A DNA stretch of 64,000 nucleotides from Roseovarius salinarum (GCF_002834145.1 NZ_PHNT01000006.1:62001-126000); one strand, 5' to 3'. Shown: positions 1 to 8,830, counted from the stretch's first letter. Translations and numbers: made by a program. The notes: a model not told the origin generated them from the sequence alone.

Positions 1-660
1 GGCGATCAGCGACACCGCCTTGGGCGCCGAGGGGTCGCCGAGGCGCTCCAGGACGCGCGCCCTGGGCAGGCCCAGCCGCCCCTTGGGCCCGGCCTGCTCG
101 GCCTCGACCAGTTCACCGTCCCGTGCGCCGCCCGTTGCATCGGCGGCCACCGCCCATTCCTTGCTGTCGCCCTTGTCGATGGGAACGATGCGCCCGCCTT
201 CGTCGCCCTTGCGGAACACGCCGAGAACCTTGCGAGGGTTGGTGCCGATACGCCGGATCAGCCGCGCCTCGTAGTGGTGATCCTCGCCCCTCACCTCCTG
301 CAGGCGGGCGAGGATGCGATCACCTTCGCCCAGGGCCGGGTCGGAGGCCCGCTGAACCATGAGAACGACCGGCTCCACCCCGTCACCGTGCCATTCCAGC
401 GGCTTGGCCAGAAGGTCGCCGTCGTCGGTCTGGCCGGACACCTGCAGCACGCTCACGGGGGGCAGTTTCCCGGGGTCGCGGTAGGTCTTCTTGCGCTTCT
501 CGAGGTGACCTTCCTCCTCGAGCTCCTTGAGCATCCGCTTGAGATCGACGCGCGCAGCCCCCTTGATCCCGAACGCCTTGGCGATCTCGCGCTTGGAGGT
601 GAGGGTCGGGTTGTCCGAGATCCATTGCAGGATCTCGTCCTTCGAGGGCATCTTGCTCAT
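1..660 (-). CDS. rnr: Ribonuclease R, N-terminal 220 codons (cut by window edge)
   Basis: Processive 3'-5' exoribonuclease of the RNB family that degrades structured RNA. Only the start is present. The protein begins MSKMPSKDEILQWISDN, a winged-helix HTH_12-type domain (about residues 1-75) typical of RNase R. A cold-shock/OB-like region follows, with an acidic run and motifs such as GEGDRILARL; the catalytic RNB and S1 domains lie outside the window. The ATG overlaps the stop of the upstream glycosyltransferase-fold gene (ATGA at 657-660), so it is probably translated as the last gene of the dapE-GNAT-DUF2064-rnr chain. Identification rests on N-terminal similarity recalled from the family and on gene order; no stop codon can be seen. 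Confidence 0.85.
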   Translation of the reverse strand, partial: MSKMPSKDEILQWISDNPTLTSKREIAKAFGIKGAARVDLKRMLKELEEEGHLEKRKKTYRDPGKLPPVSVLQVSGQTDDGDLLAKPLEWHGDGVEPVVLMVQRASDPALGEGDRILARLQEVRGEDHHYEARLIRRIGTNPRKVLGVFRKGDEGGRIVPIDKGDSKEWAVAADATGGARDGELVEAEQAGPKGRLGLPRARVLERLGDPSAPKAVSLIA

Positions 661-1316
661 GTCGTGGGCCTACCATGCCTGCGCGAGGCGTGCATCCGCG
701 AAACATGCGCCAACGGTACTGCGGGCGGGGGCCGGTTCCGGCGCAGGTCCGCGGCGGTGTCCACGTCGGCCAGCGTGTCCGCGAAGGCGATGCGCGCCCC
801 GCCAAGGCTCGCGACGCTGTCGGCCAGCGTGTGGGCGCTCGACCAGCGCACGCCCTCGAACAGCGTGGCGGGCGGCGGCGCCGTCCGCTTGAGGCCGACC
901 AGCCAGAAACCGCCATCGGTCGCGGGGCCGAAGACGGCGTCGTTCTGGCCCAGCGCGGCGAAGGCCCGGGCGACGTGGGTGCGCCGCACACCCGGGATAT
1001 CGCCGCCGACGATGCAGACCGGCCCGGGCGGCATGCCGCGCAGGATGCGGCCCATGCGGTCGCCCAGGTCGCCGCCGCCCTGCGCGATGCGCGGCAGGTG
1101 GGCGGGCCACGCGCGGGATGCGCGCGCGGCGCGGTCGGGGGCCACGGCCAGCACCAGCCGCCACCGGGGATCGTGCAACCGGCGCAGCAGCCGCGCCGTC
1201 TGGTGGCGTACCCACCATGTGGCCTCGATCCGGCCGATGTCGCGCGCCAGCCGGGTCTTGACCCGGCCCGGTCGCGGCTCCTTGAGCATGACGACCAGCT
1301 GGCGCGCGTGCGTCAC
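657..1316 (-). CDS. DUF2064 / TIGR04282-type glycosyltransferase-fold protein
   Basis: A 219-residue protein of the DUF2064 family (GT-A fold, nucleotide-sugar transferase-like). The N-terminus carries the family signature KEPRPGRVKTRLARDIG (about residues 12-28), a basic nucleotide-binding loop as in CofC/MobA-type folds. GGDIPGV near residue 100 corresponds to the acidic metal-binding site, and GPATDGGFWLVGL (about 131-143) is a second conserved block. The GTG start overlaps the upstream GNAT stop (GTGA, 1313-1316), and the stop overlaps the rnr start. Some family members are annotated in arsenosugar synthesis, but nothing nearby supports that, so the substrate is unknown. Confidence 0.8.
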   Translation of the reverse strand: MTHARQLVVMLKEPRPGRVKTRLARDIGRIEATWWVRHQTARLLRRLHDPRWRLVLAVAPDRAARASRAWPAHLPRIAQGGGDLGDRMGRILRGMPPGPVCIVGGDIPGVRRTHVARAFAALGQNDAVFGPATDGGFWLVGLKRTAPPPATLFEGVRWSSAHTLADSVASLGGARIAFADTLADVDTAADLRRNRPPPAVPLAHVSRMHASRRHGRPTT

Positions 1317-1735
1317 AGCGCGCGCTCCATCGCGCGGTGCGGAATGCCCGCGTCGTCAAAGACGGGTCCGTGCGCGGTGAACCCGAGGTTTTCGTAGAAC
1401 GCCAGTGCGTGGGTCTGTGCGCCGAGCGCGGCGCGGCTCACGCCCCCGAGCTTCCTCAGGTGGTCGAGGCAGGCGCGAATCAGCGCCGCGCCCAACCCAG
1501 TGCCCCGATGCTCGGGCAGAACGCAGACGCGCCCGATCTTGCCCGTATCGCCCTTGATCAGGATGCGGGCGCAGCCCACCGGCCGCCCGTCGAGCGTGGC
1601 CAGCAGGTGGTGGGCCGCGTCGTCGCGGCCGTCGCGCTCCTCGTCGGGCGAAACGCCCTGTTCCTCGATGAACACGCGCCGCCGCAGCGCGAGGCAGGCG
1701 TCGATGTCGTGCGTCGGGCCGATCGCCACGGTCAC
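1313..1735 (-). CDS. GNAT family N-acetyltransferase (ElaA-like)
   Basis: A 140-residue GCN5-related N-acetyltransferase. The acetyl-CoA pyrophosphate loop is visible as [18 protein letters not shown] (R-x-x-G-x-G type), followed by the C-terminal [10 protein letters not shown] strand-helix typical of the fold. The N-terminal [19 protein letters not shown] segment resembles ElaA/YitI-like members. I start it at the GTG at 1733-1735, which overlaps the dapE stop as GTGA. The longer in-frame reading to 1858 would lie inside dapE and has no family similarity. Downstream it overlaps the DUF2064 gene by four bases. The substrate cannot be predicted. Confidence 0.8.
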   Translation of the reverse strand: MTVAIGPTHDIDACLALRRRVFIEEQGVSPDEERDGRDDAAHHLLATLDGRPVGCARILIKGDTGKIGRVCVLPEHRGTGLGAALIRACLDHLRKLGGVSRAALGAQTHALAFYENLGFTAHGPVFDDAGIPHRAMERAL

Positions 1736-2886
1736 GCGAAGTACTCCCACAGGATGCGGGCGTAGACCGCCTTGAGCCGTCCGATCTGGTCCACGTCCAC
1801 CCGTTCGTCCACCTGGTGCATGGTCTTGCCCACCAGCCCGAATTCCACCACCGGGCAATGGTCCTTGACGAAGCGCGCGTCGGACGTGCCGCCTGTCGTC
1901 GACAGCACCGGGGTGACGCCGGTTTCGGCCACCACGGCGCGCGACACCAGTTCGGACAATGGCCCCGGCGGCGTCAGGAAGCTTTCGCCCGACACCTTGA
2001 CCTCCAGCCGGCCGGCCACGCCGAAGTCCGACGCGACTGCGTCAAGTTCCCGTTGCAGCCAGTCTGTCAGGCCCGCACCGCTGTGCAGGTCATTGAACCG
2101 GATGTTGACCACCGCCCGGCAGCTGGCCGGGATCACGTTGGTCGCCGGGTTGCCCGTGTCGATGCCCACCACCGCCAGAGTGGACGGGTCGAAGTGCTCC
2201 GTGCCCTCGTCAAGAGTGGCAGACGACAGCCGATCGGCCAGCCGCGCCATCGCGGGCAGCGGGTTGCGTGCGCGGTGCGGGTAGGCCGAGTGGCCCTGTT
2301 CGCCGGTGATCTCGATCCACGTGGTCAGCGAGCCGCGCCGCCCGATCTTGATCATCTCGCCGAAGGTGTGCGGGCAGGTGGGCTCACCCACCAGGCAGGC
2401 GTCCATCGCCTCGCCCGTCTGCTGCATCCAGTCGAGCAGGGCCGAGGTGCCGTCCACGGCATCGCCTTCCTCGTCGCCGGTGATCGCAAGGATGACCGCG
2501 CCGTCGCGGGGCGGAGCCTGCGAAACGAAATCCACCGCCGCGGCGGCAAAGGCGGCGACGCCCGATTTCATGTCGGTCGCACCGCGCCCCCAGAGCTGCC
2601 CGTCGCGGATCTCGGCACCGAAAGGGTCCACCGTCCACGCGTTCGCGTCTCCGACGGGGACCACGTCGGTGTGCCCGTTGAACCCGAAGGTCCGCGCAGC
2701 CCCCTTCGGGCCCCAGCGCGCGAACAGGTTCGCCACACCGCCTCGGTCCACGCGTGTGCAGGCAAAGCCCGCCGCGCTCAGCATCGTCTCCAGCAGGTGC
2801 AACGCGCCGCCTTCCTCGGGCGTGACCGACGGGCAGCGCACCAGTTGCCGGGTCAGGTCCACCGGATCGACAGGGGTATCGGGCAT
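1732..2886 (-). CDS. dapE: Succinyl-diaminopimelate desuccinylase
   Basis: M20-family dizinc hydrolase that removes succinate from N-succinyl-LL-2,6-diaminopimelate in lysine and peptidoglycan precursor synthesis. Of 384 residues, the metal-site motifs are clear: [20 protein letters not shown], the catalytic [11 protein letters not shown] glutamate pair and the late [11 protein letters not shown] histidine. A lid/dimerisation domain sits between about residues 180 and 295. I prefer the ATG at 2884-2886 because AAAGGACC lies just upstream. An in-frame ATG ten codons earlier (to 2916) lacks such a site and would add a non-conserved tail. It heads a coupled minus-strand chain with GNAT, DUF2064 and rnr. 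dapD and dapC lie further along the window. Confidence 0.95.
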   Translation of the reverse strand: MPDTPVDPVDLTRQLVRCPSVTPEEGGALHLLETMLSAAGFACTRVDRGGVANLFARWGPKGAARTFGFNGHTDVVPVGDANAWTVDPFGAEIRDGQLWGRGATDMKSGVAAFAAAAVDFVSQAPPRDGAVILAITGDEEGDAVDGTSALLDWMQQTGEAMDACLVGEPTCPHTFGEMIKIGRRGSLTTWIEITGEQGHSAYPHRARNPLPAMARLADRLSSATLDEGTEHFDPSTLAVVGIDTGNPATNVIPASCRAVVNIRFNDLHSGAGLTDWLQRELDAVASDFGVAGRLEVKVSGESFLTPPGPLSELVSRAVVAETGVTPVLSTTGGTSDARFVKDHCPVVEFGLVGKTMHQVDERVDVDQIGRLKAVYARILWEYFA

Positions 2887-3064
2887 CCCTTTGGTCCTTT
2901 CTTGCGGTTCGATCATCTCTTGCCCTAGCCCGACACGCCCACGCGCGCAAACCGCAAGGCCCGCGTGCAGGGGTCACAGGCCCAAAATGCTTAACAGAAC
3001 GGAGATTTTACTGTAGCAAGGCAAAAAACACCCGAGGCAGGACAACACCCGCGCGGCCGCACCG
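2887..3064. other. Divergent intergenic region between dapE and the Hint-domain gene
   Basis: About 180 bp with no convincing gene. It contains a locally AT-rich stretch around 2985-3035 (TTAACA, TTTTACTGT, poly-A near 3025) in otherwise very GC-rich DNA, which is the likely site of divergent promoters. No clear operator or terminator is visible. A nine-codon ORF at 2988 (ATG to TAG) has no ribosome binding site and is probably incidental. Confidence 0.4.
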
Positions 3065-3211
3065 ATGGCCGCGATCGAGCGGGCAGCAGACAACGTCCAA
3101 GGACTGTGGCGGCCGCGCCGCGGACCTGTCCGGCCTCGGAAAACGAGAGAGGCACCGATGCGGGCAGTCAGGCAAGGTCCTTGGCGCAGCCGCGGGGCCC
3201 GCGGCCGATGA
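3065..3211 (+). CDS. Possible small basic leader ORF coupled to the Hint-domain gene
   Basis: An open frame of 48 codons starting at ATG 3065, with a second in-frame ATG at 3158, ends in a TGA that overlaps the Hint gene ATG (ATGA at 3208-3211). The internal ATG at 3158 is preceded by GAGAGAGG at a good distance, whereas the Hint ATG at 3208 has no obvious ribosome binding site. The peptide is very arginine-rich, and its last 17 residues read MRAVRQGPWRSRGARGR. This suggests a translated leader that delivers ribosomes to the Hint start. No homology is recognised and high GC content can create such frames by chance, so the call is tentative. Confidence 0.3.
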   Translation: MAAIERAADNVQGLWRPRRGPVRPRKTREAPMRAVRQGPWRSRGARGR

Positions 3212-4317
3212 GCGCGGGCTGGATCGGCCTGTGCACGCGCGATGGCGGGGCCTTCGACCCGGCCGGGCTGGGCGCGGCGCAGCACAAGCCGGCAGGCGAT
3301 GTGCACGTGCGCCCCGACAGCCTGCTGCCGCGCGGCACGCTGCTGCTGGAAACGCGGCTTTCCCCGGACGGACGGCCCGAGACCTTGCTGGGCTTCGACA
3401 AACGCCATCCGTGGCGGGCCAGCCTGACGGTCAAGGTCCTGCCCGGCGGCGGTTTCGTGCTGGTCGTGGCCCAGGGGGACGACGTTCGCCATGCCACCCT
3501 GCCGCATCATCCCGACGGCCGGAGCGACGCGGTGCGGCTGAGCTACAGCTGGGATGCGCCCGCCCGGAGCGGGCGGCTTACGCTGGAGCGCCCGGAAAAC
3601 GACCGTGTCGTGACGGTCCCCCTGAGCAACCCGCCGCCGTTGCCCCTTGCCGACCTTCAGGAAATGATCGCCCGTCCCACCGGGCGGGCTTCGAACGGCC
3701 CGGTGACGTTCTTCGCGTTGTCCGACCGGGTGGAACCGGTTGGCCCCATGCCCGGCATGACCGGCCGGTTGCCTGTCGCCACGCCCCGAGGCTTGTGCGA
3801 GGTCCGCGCGTTGCGGCGTGGCGACACCGTGCTGTCGGCCACCGCCGGCGGCGCCGTGCCGGTGCTGCGCGCGGTGCGCCGAACCGTTCCCGCCTTTGGC
3901 AGCCTCAGGCCCGTGCGCCTGCGCGCACCCTATTTCGGGTTGCGGTGCGATGTCATGGTTGCGCCGGAAAAGCGCCTCGTCGTGGGGGGCGCGGACGTGG
4001 AATACCTGTTCGGTTGCGAGGCGGTGCTCGTGCCGGCGCGGCATCTGGTCAACGGCGTGTCCGCGTTGCGCGCGACCGGACCGTTGCTGGTGACGTATCA
4101 CGATCTTCTGCTGCCCGCGCACGAACCGGTGCCGTGCGGTGGCGGTGCGGCCCTGGAAAGCCTGTTCATCGGGCGCATCCGGCGCCGGCCCGAGGATCTG
4201 GCCGCCAGCATACTGGCCGGGGCGGAACGGGCCCATCTGCCCGAGCACGCCGCGCCCGCCTGGCCGGTGCTGCGGCCGACCGAGGCGATCACGCTCGCGG
4301 AAACGCGCGCGGCCTGA
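3208..4317 (+). CDS. Hint_2 domain-containing protein, probably autoprocessing-inactive
   Basis: A 369-residue protein. Residues about 190-320 fit the Hint_2 (hedgehog/intein) domain common in Rhodobacteraceae: a VATPRG strand, LRRGDTVLS, RRTVPAFG, LRAPYFGLRCDVMVAPEKRLV and VLVPARHLVNG. The first 150 residues form an uncharacterised domain often found with Hint_2. The residue that should precede the (T/A)TP motif is normally a nucleophilic Cys or Ser; here the segment reads PGMTGRLPVATP, without Cys. The ATG at 3208 is chosen because homologous sequence appears to start there; a GTG-initiated extension to 3106 adds only low-complexity residues. No signal peptide is seen. Function unknown. Confidence 0.75.
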   Translation: MSAGWIGLCTRDGGAFDPAGLGAAQHKPAGDVHVRPDSLLPRGTLLLETRLSPDGRPETLLGFDKRHPWRASLTVKVLPGGGFVLVVAQGDDVRHATLPHHPDGRSDAVRLSYSWDAPARSGRLTLERPENDRVVTVPLSNPPPLPLADLQEMIARPTGRASNGPVTFFALSDRVEPVGPMPGMTGRLPVATPRGLCEVRALRRGDTVLSATAGGAVPVLRAVRRTVPAFGSLRPVRLRAPYFGLRCDVMVAPEKRLVVGGADVEYLFGCEAVLVPARHLVNGVSALRATGPLLVTYHDLLLPAHEPVPCGGGAALESLFIGRIRRRPEDLAASILAGAERAHLPEHAAPAWPVLRPTEAITLAETRAA

Positions 4318-4327
4318 TCGGGCGGGT

Positions 4328-4657
4328 TCAGTCGAAGAAGGGGGTGACCTGTGCCACGATCACCGCGTTTTCCTCCAGCGCACGGTCCATCAGCGCGCGT
4401 TCCTCGTCGCTGATGTCGTGGCCCTCGGCCTCGCGCTCGGCCAGCGTGCCGTAGCCCGAGACATCCAGCGGCGCGGTGTCGGCCTTCTTCAGCACGGCGA
4501 CGGTTTCGCGCACCGCCTCCTCCTCGTCGACGCCAGAGGCATAGACCATGAGCGCCGCGCCGGTCGCGTCCTCCGGCAGCCCGTCGCCCGCCTTGCGGCC
4601 GATTTCCACCAGAAGGGTATAGACCTGCTGCCGACCGGGCCCGTTCTTCGTGTTCAT
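4328..4657 (-). CDS. Conserved small acidic protein of unknown function
   Basis: A 109-residue soluble, acidic protein (many Glu/Asp, ends QVTPFFD) with no motif I can assign. It is predicted to be mainly helical (DEEEAVRETVAVLKKAD; SDEERALMDRALEEN). Its ATG overlaps the stop of the upstream FAD/NAD(P)-binding protein gene (ATGA at 4654-4657), so the two are probably co-translated and may act together. It ends close to the convergent Hint-domain gene. It looks like a real gene because of the coupling and its normal codon pattern. Function not recognised. Confidence 0.65.
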   Translation of the reverse strand: MNTKNGPGRQQVYTLLVEIGRKAGDGLPEDATGAALMVYASGVDEEEAVRETVAVLKKADTAPLDVSGYGTLAEREAEGHDISDEERALMDRALEENAVIVAQVTPFFD

Positions 4658-6135
4658 GCGGAATGCTCCCTGGTCCCGTGAACGGCGGCGTTGGCCGCGG
4701 CGATCAGGTGCCGCAGGCGGATGCCGTTGTAAAGCGGATAGGCCTCCACGTCACCGCCGATCACGGTGACCGCGGGGGATGCGTAGCGCAGGCGTGCATG
4801 TGCGGCCTCGAACCCCGGGCCGACCTCGATGCCGCCGCTGACCGGGCATGTCACGAGCCAGCCGCGCCGGATCAGCGCATCGGTCAGCGGGTCGAAGGCC
4901 GGAGGTGTGCCACGTCCCGCGCAGGACACGGCAAGGGCCGCGTCGATGGTTGCGCACGCGCCCGATGCCGTCTCGATATGCAGCCGGCATCCCGCCGGCC
5001 CGGGGGAAAGGGACCGTAACCCGGCGGCGTGCAAGCGCACCCGGCCGGTTGCGCGAAGTCGCGCGAGATCGTGCAGGCTGTCGGGCGTGCCGCGTGTCAC
5101 GCGCCGCTCGAGGCGGGTTCCGGCGCGGCGTGCCTCATGATCGTTCACGATCAGCTGGTTGAGCGGCACGCGGTCGAACAGATCGAGGTAACGGTTCCGC
5201 AGCGCCATCTCGGCGCCAGGTCCCCTGGCGGCGGCGTTTGCCATGTCGGCGTCGAACGCCGCAAGAAACGCGTGGGCCGTCGCGTAGGGGCCGCAGATCG
5301 CCGGGGCCGGCGTCGGTGGCAAAGGACCCGTTTCGTAGGCAGGCTGGGGCCGGCCCGAGGGGGCGACTGCCACCATGTCGATGCGGTCCTCGGGCACCAC
5401 CGCCTGCAACAGCCGGAGTACGTCGAGCATCGCGGACCCGCTGCCGATGACGGCGATGCGTCCGCCCGCCCGCGCCGTTTCGGCGACGGCGGCCTCGTTG
5501 CCATAAAGGGGGCCCACCGCGTGCGGCCATGCCTCACCCGGAAATCGCTGGGGCCGCCAGCCGCCGGGGGCGAGGTCCACGCTGTCCGCCTGCAGTGCGG
5601 TGCCGTCCGCAAGCGTCACGATGAAGGCATTGCCCGCCGCCTCGATCCCCGTGGCGCGGATCGCGCGGCGCGTGACGGTCACGCCGGTCGCGGTCTGCAG
5701 GGCAAGGGCACGTTCGACCCGGCCACACCAGTAGTCCCCGAAAATCGCGCGTGGCAGGAAAAGCGATTCGACCTCGCCCCGGCTTGCCCGCGGCTCCGCC
5801 ACCCGGAGCCAGTCCGGCCGCCGACCCGTCATCGTCGCGCGGATCTCGGTCCAGTTCTCGCGGACCCACGCGGGAAATTCGGGGTCAACGACATCGGCCG
5901 GCTGGTTCAACAGAAAGGCGTGGCGCCAGGGCGCGTCGGCGGCATGGTCCTGGTAGGCCAGTCCACGGCCGGGGTGTGCGGCCTCCGGCCCGACGATCGT
6001 CAGCCGGTCACCGGGATCCAGCGGCACTGTCGCGGCGAAAGCCGCGCCGCTCAGCCCGTCACCGACGACGACGTGGTGCCGGCCCGGGCTGTCGGCAGAG
6101 GGGGAAAAGGCCGGGTTCACGTCCGAAGGCTTCAT
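4654..6135 (-). CDS. FAD/NAD(P)-binding protein (NAD_binding_9 / HcnB-like)
   Basis: A 493-residue flavoprotein-like enzyme. The N-terminus has a dinucleotide-binding motif with GDGLSGAAFA (about residues 26-35), followed by the AFLLNQPADVV and RAIFGDYW blocks typical of the FAD-NAD(P)-binding_9 family. A second Rossmann motif, RIAVIGSGSAMLDVLRLL, lies near residue 230, and the C-terminal VTVIGGDVEAYPLYNGIRLR binds the flavin. The first motif is GDGLSG rather than GxGxxG, a relaxed form known in this family. It precedes and overlaps the gene for the 109-residue protein. Substrate unknown; family members are annotated as hydroxyacylglutathione-like or hydrogen cyanide synthase-like, neither of which is supported by context. 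Confidence 0.75.
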   Translation of the reverse strand: MKPSDVNPAFSPSADSPGRHHVVVGDGLSGAAFAATVPLDPGDRLTIVGPEAAHPGRGLAYQDHAADAPWRHAFLLNQPADVVDPEFPAWVRENWTEIRATMTGRRPDWLRVAEPRASRGEVESLFLPRAIFGDYWCGRVERALALQTATGVTVTRRAIRATGIEAAGNAFIVTLADGTALQADSVDLAPGGWRPQRFPGEAWPHAVGPLYGNEAAVAETARAGGRIAVIGSGSAMLDVLRLLQAVVPEDRIDMVAVAPSGRPQPAYETGPLPPTPAPAICGPYATAHAFLAAFDADMANAAARGPGAEMALRNRYLDLFDRVPLNQLIVNDHEARRAGTRLERRVTRGTPDSLHDLARLRATGRVRLHAAGLRSLSPGPAGCRLHIETASGACATIDAALAVSCAGRGTPPAFDPLTDALIRRGWLVTCPVSGGIEVGPGFEAAHARLRYASPAVTVIGGDVEAYPLYNGIRLRHLIAAANAAVHGTREHSA

Positions 6136-6235
6136 GCGGCGCGATCATGCAGCGCGCCGCGGAGGGTGCGGCGCGTCTGCGTGCCTATCACGGCGGGACG
6201 CCCGCGCAAAGCCGGCGCCGCCATGCCGATCGTCC

Positions 6236-7063
6236 TCAGTCGCGCAACAACTCGTTGATGCCGGTCTTTTGGCGGGTCTGCTCGTCGACCCGCTTCACGA
6301 TCACCGCGCAGTAGAGGTTGAGGTCGTTCTTGGTGGGCATGGAGCCCGAGACGACGACGGAGTACGGCGGGACCTCGCCCATGAACACCTCGCCGGTCTC
6401 GCGGTCCACGATCTTGGTGGACTTGCCGATGTAGACGCCCATGCCCAGAACCGAGCCCTCGCGCACGATGCAGCCCTCGACGACCTCTGACCGCGCGCCG
6501 ATGAAACAGCCGTCCTCGATGATCGTGGGATCGGCCTGCAGCGGCTCCAGCACGCCGCCGATGCCCACGCCGCCCGAGAGGTGAACGTTCTTGCCGATCT
6601 GCGCGCAGCTGCCGACGGTGGCCCAGGTATCGACCATCGTGCCCTCGTCGACATGGGCGCCGAGGTTGACGAAGCTGGGCATCAGAACCACGCCCGGCGC
6701 GATGTGCGCCGAGCGGCGCACCACGCAGTTGGGCACCGCGCGGAACCCCGCGGCCTTCCACTGCGCGTCGTCCCAGCCGGCGAACTTGCTGTCCACCTTG
6801 TCCCACCAGCCGCCGCCCTGCGGACCGCCCGACTGGTGTTCCATGTCCTTGATGCGAAAGCCCAGAAGCACGGCCTTCTTGGCCCACTGGTTGACGTGCC
6901 AGTTGCCGTCGGCGCCCGGCTCGGCCACGCGGAGGCGGCCGGCGTCGAGCGCGTCGAGCGTTTCCTCGATGGCGTCCCGGGCTTCGCCGGTTGTGGCGGG
7001 GGTGATCTGGTCGCGCGCCTCCCAGGCGGCCTCGATCGCGGCTTCGAGCTGGGTGTCGGACAT
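6236..7063 (-). CDS. dapD: Tetrahydrodipicolinate N-succinyltransferase
   Basis: Trimeric left-handed beta-helix acyltransferase that converts tetrahydrodipicolinate plus succinyl-CoA to N-succinyl-2-amino-6-ketopimelate. At 275 residues it matches the usual E. coli-type length (about 274). Hexapeptide repeats run through the middle ([36 protein letters not shown]), with the conserved [20 protein letters not shown] near the C-terminus. The ATG at 7061-7063 follows GAGGGGAG. In-frame upstream extension to 7288 is not conserved. It stands alone, divergent from the LOG gene. Confidence 0.96.
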   Translation of the reverse strand: MSDTQLEAAIEAAWEARDQITPATTGEARDAIEETLDALDAGRLRVAEPGADGNWHVNQWAKKAVLLGFRIKDMEHQSGGPQGGGWWDKVDSKFAGWDDAQWKAAGFRAVPNCVVRRSAHIAPGVVLMPSFVNLGAHVDEGTMVDTWATVGSCAQIGKNVHLSGGVGIGGVLEPLQADPTIIEDGCFIGARSEVVEGCIVREGSVLGMGVYIGKSTKIVDRETGEVFMGEVPPYSVVVSGSMPTKNDLNLYCAVIVKRVDEQTRQKTGINELLRD

Positions 7064-7339
7064 CGTGCGGGCTCCCCTCGTGCAATCAGTGTGTCTTGGC
7101 CATGGCGTATAAGGCCACGGGACGCGGGGCGCAATGCGACGGGACGGGGCGCGTTCGCGGCACAATGACCTGCCGACGCGCGCAATGGCGCAGGACCGAC
7201 ATCGGGGGCATGCCGTGGGCCGCGTGCGCCGCGGCCGATGCAGCCCCCAAGGCATGCGCGCGCCGACGGGAATGCACTCACTGGTCAAGGCTGCGCCGAC
7301 GCTTTACGGCTGGACCGACGCCCAGGAGGACAGCACCAG
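7064..7339. other. Divergent intergenic region dapD / LOG-family gene
   Basis: 276 bp between divergent genes. On the minus strand a TTATAC hexamer lies about 40 bases before the dapD start and could be a -10 element. On the plus strand the LOG gene has a perfect AGGAGG site 12 bases before its ATG. No credible additional gene or RNA structure is seen. Confidence 0.4.
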
Positions 7340-8161
7340 ATGAACGACGATCGCCACAGCCGCTTTCGCGATGCGCAGACCGACCGCACTGTCGCCGACA
7401 AGGTGCCCGACACGCCGCAGACGCGGGCGCCCGCCTACCGGCTCGCCTTCGCCGACCCCGATTTCATGCTCCGTGACGAGCTCCGCCCGGTGCGCCTTCA
7501 GCTCGAACTGCTCAAGCCGGAGCTGATCCAGGACGAGCGCGGCATCGACAGCACCGTCGTCCTGTTCGGCGGCGCGCGCATTCCCCGCCCGCAGGACAAG
7601 GCCGCCGCGCGCACCGAGACACTGGCCGAGCTGTCGCGCTTCTACGACGAGGCGCGCGACTTCGCCCGCATGATCACCGAGAAATCCGTGGCCAGCTACG
7701 GCCGCGAATACGTCATCGCCACAGGCGGCGGCCCCGGCGTCATGGAGGCGGGCAACCGCGGCGCGTTCGAGGCGGGGGGATCCTCGATCGGCCACAACGT
7801 CGTGCTGCCGCACGAGCAGGCCCCCAACGAATACGTCACGCCGGGGCTGTGCTTCAATTTCCATTACTTCGGCATCCGCAAGATGCATTTCCTGATGCGG
7901 GCCAAGGCGATCTGCGTGTTTCCCGGCGGCTTCGGCACCCTCGACGAGATGTTCGAGGCGCTCACCCTGATCCAGACCGATCGCATGGCGCGCGTGCCCT
8001 TCCTGCTGTTCGGCGAGGCGTTCTGGCGCCGGATCATCAATTGGGAGGCCCTGGCCGAGGCCGGCACGATCTCTGACGAGGACCTCGACCTGTTCCGTTT
8101 CGTGGAAACCGCCCAGGAGGCGATGGAGGCCATCGAGACCTGGTACGCGCCGGACGGCTGA
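7340..8161 (+). CDS. LOG family protein (lysine decarboxylase-like, TIGR00730-related)
   Basis: A 273-residue member of the LOG family, a Rossmann-like fold whose characterised members hydrolyse nucleoside 5'-monophosphates to free the base (cytokinin-activating phosphoribohydrolases). The diagnostic motif PGGFGTLDEMFE is present near residue 195, with the ATGGGPGVMEAGNRGA phosphate-binding block about 60 residues earlier. The extra N-terminal 70 residues and the LFGGARIPRP start of the domain match the longer bacterial subgroup. ATG at 7340 follows AGGAGG. Despite old annotations it is unlikely to be a decarboxylase. It is monocistronic as far as can be seen. Confidence 0.88.
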   Translation: MNDDRHSRFRDAQTDRTVADKVPDTPQTRAPAYRLAFADPDFMLRDELRPVRLQLELLKPELIQDERGIDSTVVLFGGARIPRPQDKAAARTETLAELSRFYDEARDFARMITEKSVASYGREYVIATGGGPGVMEAGNRGAFEAGGSSIGHNVVLPHEQAPNEYVTPGLCFNFHYFGIRKMHFLMRAKAICVFPGGFGTLDEMFEALTLIQTDRMARVPFLLFGEAFWRRIINWEALAEAGTISDEDLDLFRFVETAQEAMEAIETWYAPDG

Positions 8162-8295
8162 TGCCCGCTCACGCGCGCCTTGCGCGCATGTGATGGCAAG
8201 CGAGGCGAATTGAATTCCCCGTCGCGACGCGGGCGCCTAGCCTGCCCGTGCGTGGCGTGCACTACCGCGCTCCACGTCGAAAAGGAGGAATTCCG

Positions 8296-8793
8296 ATGAC
8301 CATCACCAGACGCAACATTCTGGCCGTGGGCCTGTCCGCGATGACGGTCACAGGTGTGCCCACGGCGCTGCTGGCCGGCTCCGCGGGCGGGGCCGCCATG
8401 AACGCAGGGCCCGACGGGGTCATGCTCAAGGGTCACGACCCGGTGGCCTATTTCACGCGAGGCGCGGCCGTGAAGGGCACGCCGGACATCGCGGCGCGGC
8501 ACGACGGGGTGACCTATCATTTCGCGTCCGCAGAGCACCGCGAGATGTTCCGCGCCAACCCGGACAAGTTCGCCCCGGCCTACGGCGGGTTCTGCGCCAT
8601 GGGCACGGTCATGGGCATCAAGCTCGACACCGACCCGGCCCTGTTCCGCGTCGTCGACGATCGGCTCTACCTCAACACGTCCGAACCCGCGCAGGCGCGC
8701 TGGCTGACTGACGTGCCGGACCACATTGCGCGGGCCGACGAGAAATGGACGCAGATCCGCGACACCCCGGCGGCGGAGCTTGAGCCGAACTAG
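8296..8793 (+). CDS. YHS domain-containing exported protein
   Basis: A 165-residue protein with an N-terminal MTITRRNILAVG-type twin-arginine-like signal (T-R-R-N followed by a hydrophobic stretch) and then a YHS domain. The visible core is VMLKGHDPVAYFTRGAAVKG, HDGVTYHFASAEHREMF and YGGFCAMG. YHS proteins are small metal-associated modules; this subgroup is found in the periplasm of many proteobacteria, with no defined substrate. ATG at 8296 is preceded by a perfect AAAGGAGG. The TAT versus Sec choice is uncertain because only one of the usual flanking residues fits. Confidence 0.85.
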   Translation: MTITRRNILAVGLSAMTVTGVPTALLAGSAGGAAMNAGPDGVMLKGHDPVAYFTRGAAVKGTPDIAARHDGVTYHFASAEHREMFRANPDKFAPAYGGFCAMGTVMGIKLDTDPALFRVVDDRLYLNTSEPAQARWLTDVPDHIARADEKWTQIRDTPAAELEPN

Positions 8794-8830
8794 GGCGCGG
8801 GCCCGCCTGCAGGCGGCCGCGGCTGGCCGG

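Noticed and set aside
657..1316. Arsenosugar biosynthesis role for the DUF2064 protein
   Set aside because: No arsenic gene or other arsenosugar-pathway gene lies nearby; only the fold is supported.
3106..3207. GTG-initiated N-terminal extension of the Hint-domain protein
   Set aside because: The added 34 residues are low-complexity and lack a ribosome binding site; the leader ORF occupies the same bases.
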